A stretch of 64,000 nt of DNA from DATBQN01 sp963799925 (GTDB taxonomy: Bacteria > Acidobacteriota > Thermoanaerobaculia > Multivoradales > UBA5704): contig CAWCYZ010000002.1 in NCBI GenBank assembly GCA_963799925.1, positions 248,001 through 312,000 on the forward strand. Reading direction: 5' to 3'. Below the pieces are notes generated by a model, which was not told the origin of the DNA, made no database searches, and worked only from the letters and a program-made list of their open reading frames with translations. The stretch's first letter is position 1; each line of letters starts with the position of its first letter. Positions 44,389 to 54,674 of the stretch are shown here, piece after piece. Both the position numbers and the translations under genes were made by a program.

Positions 44389-46299
44389 TCATTCCTCGCG
44401 GATGATGAGCACCGGGATCTTCACCCGGTGGCGCAGGGGGTCGACGGTCGAGCCGAAGAGCAGGTCGCCCAGGAGCTTGTGGCCGTGGGCGCCCATCACC
44501 ATCAGATCGACGCCTTCGTCCTCGACGGCGCGGGTGAGCTCCTCGACCGGGGCCCCGTAGCGCAGGAGCACGCGGGCCTCGACCCCCTGGGCCGCCGCCG
44601 CCGCCGCCGCCGACTCGAGGTAGCGGCGGTCGTCGCGGGTCTCCAGGTCGTCCGACTCGCGGCCGAAGTAGCGCGGCCCGAACCCCTCCGCGACGTGGAC
44701 GAGGAGCAGCTCGGCGCCGTTGGCGCGGGCGAGCGAGACGGCGTGCTCGAGGATCGGCCGGTCCGAGCCGTCGGCGGCGAGGGCCGCCGCCACCCGCCGG
44801 TAGCTCCGCGGCGGGACCTCGACGATGGCGGCGGCCGCGGCGACCGCCGGGGTGCGGCGGCGGCGCGAGAACAGGGGCTCGGCAGTTATGTAGAGGAGGA
44901 GCCCGCCTAGCCCGGCACCGCCGGCGAGGGCGCCCCCGCGCGCCAGCGGCCCGAGGGCGACGAGCCGGTCGCCGGCGAGGGCCGCCACCAGCTTGACGTT
45001 GAGGAAGACGATCGCCGCCGCCGTCCCCCAGGCGAGCGTCTTCAGCAGCGGCCCGCTGGCGAACTCGCGCATGCGGGCGCGGTCGCCGGTGAAGCGGACG
45101 AGCGGCACGACCGCGAAGGGGAGCTGCAGCGACAGCACCACCTGGGAGAGGATCAGGAGCTGATAGGTGCCGCGGTCGCCCAGGAAGGCGATCGTCGCCA
45201 CCGCCGGGATGAGGGCGAGGGCGCGGGTGACGAGGCGCCGCATCCAGGGGCGCATGCGGAACTCGAGGAAGCCCTCCATCACCACCTGGCCGGCGAGCGT
45301 GCCGGTCAGGGTCGAGCTCTGGCCGGCGAAGACGAGCGCGACGGCGAAGGCGAGGCTCGCCAGGCTGGTGCCGAGGAGCGGCGAGAGGAGCATGTGGGCC
45401 TGCCCGAGCTCGGTCACCGCCAGACCGCGGCGGTGGAAGGCGGCGGCGGCGAGGACGAGGATCGCGGCGTTGACCAGGAAGGCGCAGTTGAGCGCGATCC
45501 CCGAGTCGAGCAGGTTGTAGCGGTTGGCCTGCCGCATCCCCTCGGGGCTGCGCACCACCTGCCGCGTCTGCACCAGCGCCGAATGGAGATAGAGGTTGTG
45601 GGGCATGACCGTCGCCCCCAGCATGCCGATCGCGACATAGAGCGCCGCGGGCGAGTCGAGGCGCGGCCGGAAGCCGGCGACGACGCCGTGCCAGTCGGGG
45701 TGGACGAGGAAGATCTCGAAGATGTAGCAGGCGCCGATCCCCGCCACCAGGGCGAGGATGAACCCCTCCATGCGCCGGATGCCCAGGCGCTGCATGGCGA
45801 GGAGGACGAAGACGTCGGCGGCGGTGAGGAGGACGCCGGCCATGAGCGGCAGGCCGAAGAGGAGCTTCAGGCCGATCGCCGTCCCCAGCACCTCGGCGAG
45901 GTCGCAGGCGCCGATCGCCACCTCGCAGAGCGCCCAGAGCGACAGCGCCACGGGCCGCGGGTAGGCGTCGCGGCAGCTCTGCGCGAGGTCGCGGCCGGTG
46001 ACGATCCCCAGCCGCGCCGAGAGCGTCTGGAGGAGCACCGCCATCAGGTTCGACAGCAGGAGGATCCAGAGGAGCTGGTAGGCGAAGCGCGAGCCCCCCT
46101 CGATGTCGGTCGCCCAGTTGCCGGGGTCCATGTAGCCGACCGACACCATGTAGGCCGGCCCGGCGAAGGCGAAGAGGCGGCGCCAGAAGCTGGGTCCCTG
46201 GGGGATGAGGACGCTGCCGTGGACCTCGGGGAGCGAGGAGCCAGGCTCGCGCGCATCGCCCGCCGCCACCGCCGACCTGCCGAACCCCCGCAGCTTCAA
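44389..46299 (-). CDS. NRAMP family Mn/Fe transporter fused to a UspA domain
   Basis: A 636-residue fusion. Residues 40-480 are an NRAMP divalent-metal transporter with about eleven segments. DPGN at 58-61 and MPHN at 232-235 are the metal-binding motifs of proton-coupled Mn/Fe carriers. From about 495 a cytoplasmic universal-stress domain follows, ending with the ATP-site pattern GAHGHKLLGDLLFGST and IPVLIIREE. The start is TTG at 46299, six bases after GGAGG; earlier frame lacks homology. The fusion suggests nucleotide-dependent control of metal uptake. gcvT follows on the same strand after 84 bases. Confidence 0.9.
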   Translation of the reverse strand: MKLRGFGRSAVAAGDAREPGSSLPEVHGSVLIPQGPSFWRRLFAFAGPAYMVSVGYMDPGNWATDIEGGSRFAYQLLWILLLSNLMAVLLQTLSARLGIVTGRDLAQSCRDAYPRPVALSLWALCEVAIGACDLAEVLGTAIGLKLLFGLPLMAGVLLTAADVFVLLAMQRLGIRRMEGFILALVAGIGACYIFEIFLVHPDWHGVVAGFRPRLDSPAALYVAIGMLGATVMPHNLYLHSALVQTRQVVRSPEGMRQANRYNLLDSGIALNCAFLVNAAILVLAAAAFHRRGLAVTELGQAHMLLSPLLGTSLASLAFAVALVFAGQSSTLTGTLAGQVVMEGFLEFRMRPWMRRLVTRALALIPAVATIAFLGDRGTYQLLILSQVVLSLQLPFAVVPLVRFTGDRARMREFASGPLLKTLAWGTAAAIVFLNVKLVAALAGDRLVALGPLARGGALAGGAGLGGLLLYITAEPLFSRRRRTPAVAAAAAIVEVPPRSYRRVAAALAADGSDRPILEHAVSLARANGAELLLVHVAEGFGPRYFGRESDDLETRDDRRYLESAAAAAAAQGVEARVLLRYGAPVEELTRAVEDEGVDLMVMGAHGHKLLGDLLFGSTVDPLRHRVKIPVLIIREE

Positions 46300-46427
46300 G
46301 TCCGCCCTCCGATCCCGGCCCGCCGCCAGCCTCGATGCCGCACCGGCACGGCGCCGGCGGCCAGCGGTTTTGAGTGGTCGAAATAGTAACTCAGTTTGGC
46401 TCAAACCGGGAGTTTGGCAGCAAGAAC

Positions 46428-46454
46428 CCGGCGGCGGGTGGACCCCGCCGCCGG
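46428..46454 (-). terminator. Hairpin after the metalloprotease-upstream NRAMP spacer
   Basis: CCGGCGGCGGG (46428-46438) and CCCGCCGCCGG (46444-46454) form an 11-base stem with a five-base loop. It lies between the protease stop at 46479 and the NRAMP start. On the minus strand it is followed by GTTCTTG, a weak T-tract, so termination of the protease transcript is likely but not certain. Confidence 0.5.
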
Positions 46455-46478
46455 ATGGCGGTCTACCGCCCCGCACGG

Positions 46479-49400
46479 TCAGCCGGGCGTCGCGCCCGGA
46501 TGGCTCGTCGTACGGGCCTTCGCCGGCCGGGCCGGTGTCTTGGACGTGCCGCGGGTCTTACCGCCCTTGGCCGGCGGCACGATGCCCATGGTCAGGCCGC
46601 CGACGGTCTTGCCGTTCAACGTCTGCGCGATGTCGAGCATCACCGGATGGCCCTGGCGCGGCAGCTCGGCGCCGGGGCCGGGCTCGGCGATCGCCACCAC
46701 CTCCATCCACTGACGCGGCTTGAGCACGATCCGCTGGGCGGACTTGATCTTCGCGAAGCGCACCTTCCAGCCCCGCGCGTGGACGGTGGCGACCAGGCCG
46801 GCTACGGCGTCGCGCTCGAGGTGGTTGTAGATCAGGAAGCGCGCCTGCGCGATGCCATGGACGCCCATGGGAATGTTGTCGAAGTTGTTCTGGGCGAAGT
46901 TGTTGCCCGGATTGGCGTCGACCAGCGGCGAGCCGCTCGAGGAGGTGATGCTCACCTGGATGCAGAAGTGGTCGGTCGCCGGGAAGCCGGGGAACTCGGC
47001 CGCGATCGTGCCGGGTGTCAGGTCCCACAGCAGCGTGTAATTCCTCGCCGCGCCGGGCGCCAGGGTACCCAGCTCGTCCTGGGTGCCGAGCTCGAACGGC
47101 GGCGCCGAGGCGTTGGTCGTATAGGGCTTGGCCGCGAAGTGGACGCGGTAGCCGGAGGCCGCAGCGTTGCCGACGTTGGTGATGCGGGCGAAGAGGTGGT
47201 TGTCCGCCTTGTTGAGCGAGGGCTCGCCGAGCTCGTTGGGGATGCCGTTGCCGTCGTTGTCCACCCAGATGTCGGCCGTCTGCCAGTAGGGCGGCGTCGG
47301 CGGGCTGAGGGCGGCGCCCCACGGCGTGATGCTGGGATCGGGACCCGCGAGGTCGGCCGCCAGACATGTCGAGGACACCGCGGCGCAGGCCGGGTTGCCG
47401 TTCGGGTAGGCCACCACCTCGTAGTAGTAGGTCGTGCCGTTGGCGACGGCCGTGTCGGCGTACGAGGTGGAGGTCGTGGCCGGCAGGATCTTGGTGAAGG
47501 TCGAGTTGCAGCCCACCTCGTTGCGGAAGAGGTCGTACACGACGCCGGCGCCGGAGCTCGTCCAGGAGACGGTCACCTGGTTGGTGCCCGGAGTCAGGGT
47601 GACCGTCGGGATCGCCGGTGGCGTGCAGTTGGAGGAGGTGGTCGAGCCGCCGGGGTCGGTCGCGCAGGCGATACCGTGCCGGTCGAAGGCGGCGTAGATG
47701 GCCCCGCCGTGCGGCGTGCCGTTGGCGAGGTTGCCGTCGTCGTCGTCCATGAGCCGGAAGACCTCGAACCAGGAGCCTACCGAGCAGCCGTTCGAGGTAT
47801 AGGTGGCGCCGGCCGTGCTGCAGGTGAAGGCGGCCGAGGCGGTCGGGCGCGAGGTGTACCAGAGGCGGTCGCCGACCGTCCAGGCGGGGCCGGTCCCGGC
47901 TCCCGGCAGGTCGCGGTTGACGAGGTCCCACACCGCCTCGGAGGAGACGTAGGACTCGCAGTGCCCCTCGCCGCCGCACTCGCCGGCATAGCCCGAGCTG
48001 CCGCAGTCCACCTGGGTGAAGTTGGCGACCGTATGGGGCGTGTTCGAGGCGTGCTTGGCCCAGTCGGTGTCGCGGAAACCGCTGCAGGAGGTGCAGGCGT
48101 CGCCGTAACCCATGCAGTTGTTCGCCAGGGTGCCGGGGCCGATGCAGGAGTCGTGGAGGGCCAGGAAGGCGGTCACGTCGGCGGTCGACTCGCCGGTGCC
48201 GTTGTCGGGCGAGAAGCCATTGCCGTCGTTGGAGTCGAGACCGTGGCCGTACTCGTGGAAGGTGACGCCGGAGTTTTCGCCGGTGTTCTTGCAGGTGCCG
48301 AAGGCCTGGTAGAAGTTGAGGTTGTGGTTGGCGGGGCTCCAGAAGGCATTGCAGGTGCCGGTCAGGTTGACGTTGACCGTGAGCTGCTGGCCGAGCCAGA
48401 CATTGGCCGGCAGCCAGCCGCGGCCGGTCTCCTTGATCCGGTTGATGCCCCAGAACTGCTGGCGCGCGGCATGGGTGTTGCCGCCGCCGCCGAATCCGGG
48501 CGTCGTGCAGTCGGTCCCGGCCGAGGTGCCGAAGCTCAGGTTGCCGCTGCCGTCGGCGCTCACCGAGATGGCCCCGCAGCTATCGACCATCTTCACGTAC
48601 TGGCCGTTCAACGACGAGGTGAGGGCGCCGCCTCCCCAGTTGTAGAAGCCGGCCGTGCTGCTGAAGCCGCCGGTCGAGAGGTCGGCAAAGGGGGCGGGGT
48701 GGACCACCTCCGACCCGGTCGAGGGCGATTCGAGATAGACGCCGCCGGTCGCCTGGGCCTGCGCGTAGAGGTTGATGTCGCGGAACTCGAGGAGCTCGCC
48801 TGTCGCCGCGACGACCCGCGCCCGCCAGGTGCCGATGACGCCGGCGCGCTGGAAGACGAATTGCCAGACCCGCGCGAGAGCGCGCCCCTTGCCCGGCGCG
48901 TGCTTGCCGACCTCGCCGGGGACGATGGGGATGACCTGCTCGCTGCCGCGATCGGAGTACTCGTCCTTGCCCGCGGGCGCCGCCGCGAGGTGCTTCTGGA
49001 GGATCTCGTAAGCCTGCTCGCGGGTGAGCCTTGCCGCCGGCGCCGCGGTGCCGGGCGACGGCAGGTCCTCGCCGCCGAACTGGACGAGGTTGCCATGGCT
49101 GAGCCGGAAGACGACGCGCGCTCCTTCGATCGGCAGGCCGCCGGCGAGGACGTCGTAGTCGACGAACCAGATGCCGGGGGAGGGCTCCCCGGAGCGGCCC
49201 TGACTCAGCTTGAGAGCGGCGGGATCGACGCCCAGGAGCGGCGCCACCCGCGGCACGAAGCTCGCGGCGACCGCCGCGACCGCCGCGAGGTTGGTCGCCT
49301 GCCCGGTCGCCGCGAGCCGGTTGCCGGTGCCCGGCACCCAGGGCATGCCGCTCCCCGAGGCCAGGGCGAGGAGGCCGGTCGCGCGGTCGACCGAGGCCGC

Positions 49401-49640
49401 CCAGGTGCCGCCGGCCGCGGCGGTGAAGTCTTGCCAGGCATGGAGCCCGGCGGGCGAGACGACGCCCTGGGCGAGCGGCACGATCTCGCGAGCCCGCGAG
49501 AGCCTGGGGCTCACCACCTCGAGCCGCGACAGCGGGTCGGTGCGCCGCTTGACAGTCTGCGGCGTCCCCGGCGCACCGAGCAGCAACGACAGTCCGATCG
49601 ACAACAGGGCGACCGGGAACCCTTTTCTGCGCTGTAGCAT
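46479..49640 (-). CDS. Secreted M36-like (fungalysin/thermolysin type) metalloprotease with FN3 and C-terminal domains
   Basis: A 1053-residue secreted protease with a Sec signal peptide at 1-28. An FTP-like propeptide follows (LLGVDPAALKLSQ to VVFRLSHGNLVQFGG, then a PepSY-like part). The zinc site is HEYGH at 462-466, with the third ligand in GESTAD (Glu484), a gluzincin. After it come a cysteine-rich region (NNCMGYGDACTSC), a fibronectin III domain starting near PTVTLTPGTNQVTVSW, and a further beta-rich domain. The basic Lys/Arg/Thr-rich tail has no recognised sorting signal. ATG at 49640 follows AAGGAG. It probably digests extracellular protein. Confidence 0.92.
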   Translation of the reverse strand: MLQRRKGFPVALLSIGLSLLLGAPGTPQTVKRRTDPLSRLEVVSPRLSRAREIVPLAQGVVSPAGLHAWQDFTAAAGGTWAASVDRATGLLALASGSGMPWVPGTGNRLAATGQATNLAAVAAVAASFVPRVAPLLGVDPAALKLSQGRSGEPSPGIWFVDYDVLAGGLPIEGARVVFRLSHGNLVQFGGEDLPSPGTAAPAARLTREQAYEILQKHLAAAPAGKDEYSDRGSEQVIPIVPGEVGKHAPGKGRALARVWQFVFQRAGVIGTWRARVVAATGELLEFRDINLYAQAQATGGVYLESPSTGSEVVHPAPFADLSTGGFSSTAGFYNWGGGALTSSLNGQYVKMVDSCGAISVSADGSGNLSFGTSAGTDCTTPGFGGGGNTHAARQQFWGINRIKETGRGWLPANVWLGQQLTVNVNLTGTCNAFWSPANHNLNFYQAFGTCKNTGENSGVTFHEYGHGLDSNDGNGFSPDNGTGESTADVTAFLALHDSCIGPGTLANNCMGYGDACTSCSGFRDTDWAKHASNTPHTVANFTQVDCGSSGYAGECGGEGHCESYVSSEAVWDLVNRDLPGAGTGPAWTVGDRLWYTSRPTASAAFTCSTAGATYTSNGCSVGSWFEVFRLMDDDDGNLANGTPHGGAIYAAFDRHGIACATDPGGSTTSSNCTPPAIPTVTLTPGTNQVTVSWTSSGAGVVYDLFRNEVGCNSTFTKILPATTSTSYADTAVANGTTYYYEVVAYPNGNPACAAVSSTCLAADLAGPDPSITPWGAALSPPTPPYWQTADIWVDNDGNGIPNELGEPSLNKADNHLFARITNVGNAAASGYRVHFAAKPYTTNASAPPFELGTQDELGTLAPGAARNYTLLWDLTPGTIAAEFPGFPATDHFCIQVSITSSSGSPLVDANPGNNFAQNNFDNIPMGVHGIAQARFLIYNHLERDAVAGLVATVHARGWKVRFAKIKSAQRIVLKPRQWMEVVAIAEPGPGAELPRQGHPVMLDIAQTLNGKTVGGLTMGIVPPAKGGKTRGTSKTPARPAKARTTSHPGATPG

Positions 49641-49689
49641 CTTCTTTCTCCTTTCGTGTCGCCCATTGGGCTCCCGAGAGGAGCAGACG

Positions 49690-50583
49690 TTACAGATCGG
49701 GTGCGGAGGGCCCGGCGCCGGATGGGCCGCCGCGGAGCCCGTCGCGGCGCTCGTCGAGCGCCGCCGCGAGGGCCTGCTGGGCGGCGCTCAAGGGACCGCG
49801 CCGCGCCTGCTGGCGGAGGGTCTCGCGGGCGAGCTCGAGGGCGAGCGGCAGCTTCTCGGGGGCGAGGCGGGCGAGCTCGTCGAGGTGGCGGCCGACCGCC
49901 GCTCCGTCGCCGCGGGCGGCGGGGCCGGTGAGCGCCGCGGCGGGGTCTCCCGAAGCTCCCGCCGCCAGGGTCTCGGCGACGGCGCCGCGGGCGAGCTCGA
50001 AGTAGCCGCGGGCGACCGCCGGGGGGAGCCCCAGGCGGCCGGCGATCTCGGCGGCGGCGGCGAGGAGCGTCGTCACCCCGCCGGCCGCGAGGGTCGCCGC
50101 AAAGTGGTAGAGCGGCCGGTCGGCGGCGGAGACCGGGGCCGCCTCCCCCCCCAGGGCGGCGGCCAGGCGCCGCCCCAGGAGGACCGCCTCGGCATCGCCG
50201 TCGAGGGCGAAGAAGACGCCGTGCGCCTCCGCCGGATCTTCGCGCGGGCGGGGGAAAGCCTTGAGCGGATGGAAGGTGCCGACCGCGGAGCCCCCGGCGC
50301 GGAGCGGGGCGAGGACGGCGGCGGCGAGCCCGCCGGCGGTGTGGAGGACGACCCGCGCCTGCGGCCGGGCGGCGAGCGCCACGGCGGCCGCGGCGAGCGC
50401 GGCGTCCGGCACGGCGAGGAGGAGGAGGTCCTGCCCGGCGGTCGCGAGCCGCCCGAGCTCCGCTCGCCCGGCGACCGCCTCCCGCCGCGCGCCGGCCGCC
50501 GCGAGCCAGGCGGCGAGGCTGCGGCCGACCCGGCCCGGACCGGCCAGGGAGAAGGCGAGGTCCGCTAGAGGGGGAGCGGGCAC
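49690..50583 (-). CDS. Rossmann-like and DUF2520 domain-containing oxidoreductase-like protein
   Basis: A 297-residue protein. The N-terminal half is a Rossmann-like NAD(P) domain (AFSLAGPGRVGRSLAAWLAAAG, LLLLAVPDAALAAAA, VLHTAGGLAAAVLAPL). The segment GTFHPLKAFP and the helical C-terminal half (YHFAATLAAGGVTTLLAAAAEIAGRLGL) are the DUF2520 pattern, a relative of 6-phosphogluconate- and pyrroline-carboxylate-type dehydrogenases. The exact substrate is unknown. The start is GTG at 50583; GTG 50604 is also possible. It diverges from the heat-shock operon. Confidence 0.85.
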   Translation of the reverse strand: MPAPPLADLAFSLAGPGRVGRSLAAWLAAAGARREAVAGRAELGRLATAGQDLLLLAVPDAALAAAAVALAARPQARVVLHTAGGLAAAVLAPLRAGGSAVGTFHPLKAFPRPREDPAEAHGVFFALDGDAEAVLLGRRLAAALGGEAAPVSAADRPLYHFAATLAAGGVTTLLAAAAEIAGRLGLPPAVARGYFELARGAVAETLAAGASGDPAAALTGPAARGDGAAVGRHLDELARLAPEKLPLALELARETLRQQARRGPLSAAQQALAAALDERRDGLRGGPSGAGPSAPDL

Positions 50584-50709
50584 TGGGGCTACAATAGCGG
50601 CCACGACAAGCTGGTGGCAAGGCGCGGGGCGGGCGGCGCAGCGGCGCCGGAAGGAGCCGCGGACGGGCGCCGGAGGAGCGAAAGTGCCTTCCCGCTCAAT
50701 GATTTGCCG

Positions 50710-50738
50710 TTGACAAGAGCGGGCGCCTCGAGTACCAT
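50710..50738 (+). promoter_or_regulatory. hrcA-grpE-dnaK-dnaJ promoter
   Basis: TTGACA at 50710-50715, a 17-bp spacer and TACCAT at 50733-50738 form a sigma-70-type promoter. The transcript should begin within or next to the CIRCE element, so HrcA binding would block it. Confidence 0.75.
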
Positions 50739-50741
50739 TCC

Positions 50742-50768
50742 TTAGCACTCTCACGCCGAGAGTGCTAA
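50742..50768 (+). promoter_or_regulatory. CIRCE operator (HrcA binding site)
   Basis: TTAGCACTC (50742-50750), nine bases, then GAGTGCTAA (50760-50768): an exact match to the CIRCE consensus. It lies 35 bp before hrcA and just downstream of the promoter -10 box. Confidence 0.97.
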
Positions 50769-50802
50769 GTCCCCCGGATGGACCGGACGAAGCGAGACGG
50801 CC

Positions 50803-51885
50803 ATGGCCGAGACACGGTCCCCCCACAGCGGCAAGCTGAGCGCGCGCGACCGCGAGATCCTGCGCGACGTCATCCTCACCTACATCCTGAGCGCGGAGCC
50901 GGTCTCCTCGCGCTCCGTCGCCAAGCAGGGACGCTCCGGCCTCTCGGCGGCGACCATCCGCAACGTCATGGCCGACCTCGAGGACGGGGGCTACCTCGCG
51001 CAGCCGCACACCTCGGCCGGCCGGGTGCCGACGCGGGCGGCCTATCACCTCTTCATCGAGTCGCTCATGCAGATGCAGCGGATCTCCGCCCGCGACCGCC
51101 GCTACATCGACGAGAACCTGAAGGGCGCGCCGGCCGACGCCGAGCAGCTGATGGGGGTCACCAGCCACCTCCTCTCGGAGCTGTCGAACCAGGTGGGCCT
51201 GGTGGTCACCCCGCAGCTCGGCGACACCGTCCTCCGAGCGGTCGACTTCGTGCCCCTGGACGGCCGGCGGGTGCTCTGCGTGGTGATCTCGGCCGACGGC
51301 TTCGTCGACAACAAGGTGATCGAGACCGAGGAGGGGGTCACCCGCGAGGACCTCCAGCGGAGCGCCAACTACCTGACCGAGAACTTCTCGGGGCTCACCC
51401 TGCGCGAGATCCGCGACCGGCTGATCCGCCTGATGGCCGAGGAGCGGGCGCAGATGGACCGGCTGCTCGCCCTGACCATCGCCCTGGCGCGCTCCGGACT
51501 CGACGTCGACGAGGCCCCCGAGGTGCTGGTCGACGGCACCTCGGTCCTCCTCGCCCAGCCCGAGCTGACCGACATCCAGCGGGTGCGGCGCCTCTTCGAG
51601 ACCTTCGCCGACAAGGCGCGGCTGGTCCAGATGCTCAACCAGTGCATGGGGCACGGCGTGCGGGTGCTGATCGGCGAGGACAGCGCCCTCACCTCGGAGC
51701 TCGACTTCAGCCTGGTGGCGACCGCCTACGGCGTCGGCGACCGGACGCTCGGCACGCTCGGCATCTTCGGGCCATCGCGGATGGAATATCAGAAGGTCAT
51801 CCCGCTGGTTCACTACCTCGGCGAGACCCTGAGCCGGGCCCTGACGGAGGGCTTCGGGGAGTCGAAGGAATCCAGGAAGAGCTGA
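50803..51885 (+). CDS. hrcA: Heat-inducible transcription repressor HrcA
   Basis: A 360-residue HrcA. An N-terminal winged helix (LSARDREILRDVILTYILSAEPVSSRSVAKQ, LSAATIRNVMADLEDGGYL, PHTSAGRVPTRAAYHLFI) binds CIRCE. The GAF-like and inserted dimerisation regions follow, ending SLVATAYGVGDRTLGTLGIFGPSRMEYQKVIPLVHYLG. It represses its own operon, with GroEL usually as cofactor. ATG at 50803 is preferred by family start over one at 50778. First gene of the heat-shock operon. Confidence 0.97.
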   Translation: MAETRSPHSGKLSARDREILRDVILTYILSAEPVSSRSVAKQGRSGLSAATIRNVMADLEDGGYLAQPHTSAGRVPTRAAYHLFIESLMQMQRISARDRRYIDENLKGAPADAEQLMGVTSHLLSELSNQVGLVVTPQLGDTVLRAVDFVPLDGRRVLCVVISADGFVDNKVIETEEGVTREDLQRSANYLTENFSGLTLREIRDRLIRLMAEERAQMDRLLALTIALARSGLDVDEAPEVLVDGTSVLLAQPELTDIQRVRRLFETFADKARLVQMLNQCMGHGVRVLIGEDSALTSELDFSLVATAYGVGDRTLGTLGIFGPSRMEYQKVIPLVHYLGETLSRALTEGFGESKESRKS

Positions 51886-51951
51886 ACGGGCTGCTAGAAT
51901 CGCCCCGACGAAGAGATCGGTCGACGAGAACGGCAGGAGAGGACGGCAGAG

Positions 51952-52614
51952 ATGGCACAGAACACCAGCGACCGCGAGGCGACCGAGCTCGACCTCGACG
52001 AGGGACAGGACATCGAGTCGGCGATGCGCGACGCGGTGGCGGCGGTCGAGGGCGCCCAGGCGGGCGGCGCGCCGGCCGCGGGAGAGCCGGCCGGCACGGT
52101 CGGCGCGATCGACTCCGACCGCGAGGTCGCCCAGCTCCGCCGCGAGATCGCCGACCTGCGCGACCGCTCGATGCGGACGCTCGCCGACTTCGACAACTTC
52201 CGCAAGCGCAGCGAGCGCGAGCGCCAGGAGGCCCGGCGCTACGCCCTGCTCGACCCGCTGCGCGACCTGCTGACCGTCGTCGACAACCTCGAAAGGGCGC
52301 TCTCGGCCGAGGGCTCGGCCGAGGACCTGAAGCGCGGCGTCGAGATGACGCTGAAGGGAATGCGCGACCTGCTGCGCCGCCACGGCGTCACCGAGATCGG
52401 GGCGGCGGGGGCGGCGTTCGACCCGGCGGTCCACGAGGCGGTATCGCGCCAGGAGGATCCCGCGGCGCAGGTGCCGACCGTCCTCGAGGAGCTGCAGCGC
52501 GGCTATTTCCTCCACGACCGGCTGCTGCGGCCGGCGATGGTCAAGGTGGGCGTGCCGGTCGAGCGCAAGGCCGGCGGTGCGGGCGGGGGCGACGGCCCCG
52601 CCACGGCTCTCTAG
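51952..52614 (+). CDS. grpE: Nucleotide exchange factor GrpE
   Basis: A 220-residue GrpE that promotes ADP release from DnaK. The long coiled coil (VAQLRREIADLRDRSMRTLADFDNFRKRSERERQE) and the beta-wing (FDPAVHEAVSRQED, VLEELQRGYFLHDRLLRPAMVKVG) are typical. The N-terminal 45 residues are acidic then Ala/Gly-rich and disordered. ATG at 51952 follows AGGAGAGGACGGCAGAG. It lies 66 bp after hrcA. Confidence 0.96.
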   Translation: MAQNTSDREATELDLDEGQDIESAMRDAVAAVEGAQAGGAPAAGEPAGTVGAIDSDREVAQLRREIADLRDRSMRTLADFDNFRKRSERERQEARRYALLDPLRDLLTVVDNLERALSAEGSAEDLKRGVEMTLKGMRDLLRRHGVTEIGAAGAAFDPAVHEAVSRQEDPAAQVPTVLEELQRGYFLHDRLLRPAMVKVGVPVERKAGGAGGGDGPATAL

Positions 52615-52699
52615 CCGGCCTCGCCGCCGGCCGCCCAGCACGTACAATAAGTAAGGAGCGCTCCTGCGATTCGAGGCGCCGCCGATCCCGGAGGCGCAC

Positions 52700-52733
52700 G
52701 GCCATCCCCGACCCCGCGGGCCGGGGGATGGCC
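52700..52733 (+). promoter_or_regulatory. grpE-dnaK intergenic hairpin
   Basis: GGCCATCCCC (52700-52709) and GGGGATGGCC (52724-52733) form a perfect ten-base stem with a 14-base loop, 49 bases before dnaK. No T-tract follows, so it is more likely an RNA-processing or stability element than a terminator. Confidence 0.6.
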
Positions 52734-52782
52734 TCTGCCGGTCGGGGGCCGAGGTCGGGCCCATCATGAGGACGACGACGCG

Positions 52783-54606
<1,824 letters not shown>

Positions 54607-54674
54607 CCGGGAGGACCCATCTTGTTGCGACCATGGCTCAGGAGCCCGGCTCGAGAGCGTGAGATAGGAAGACG

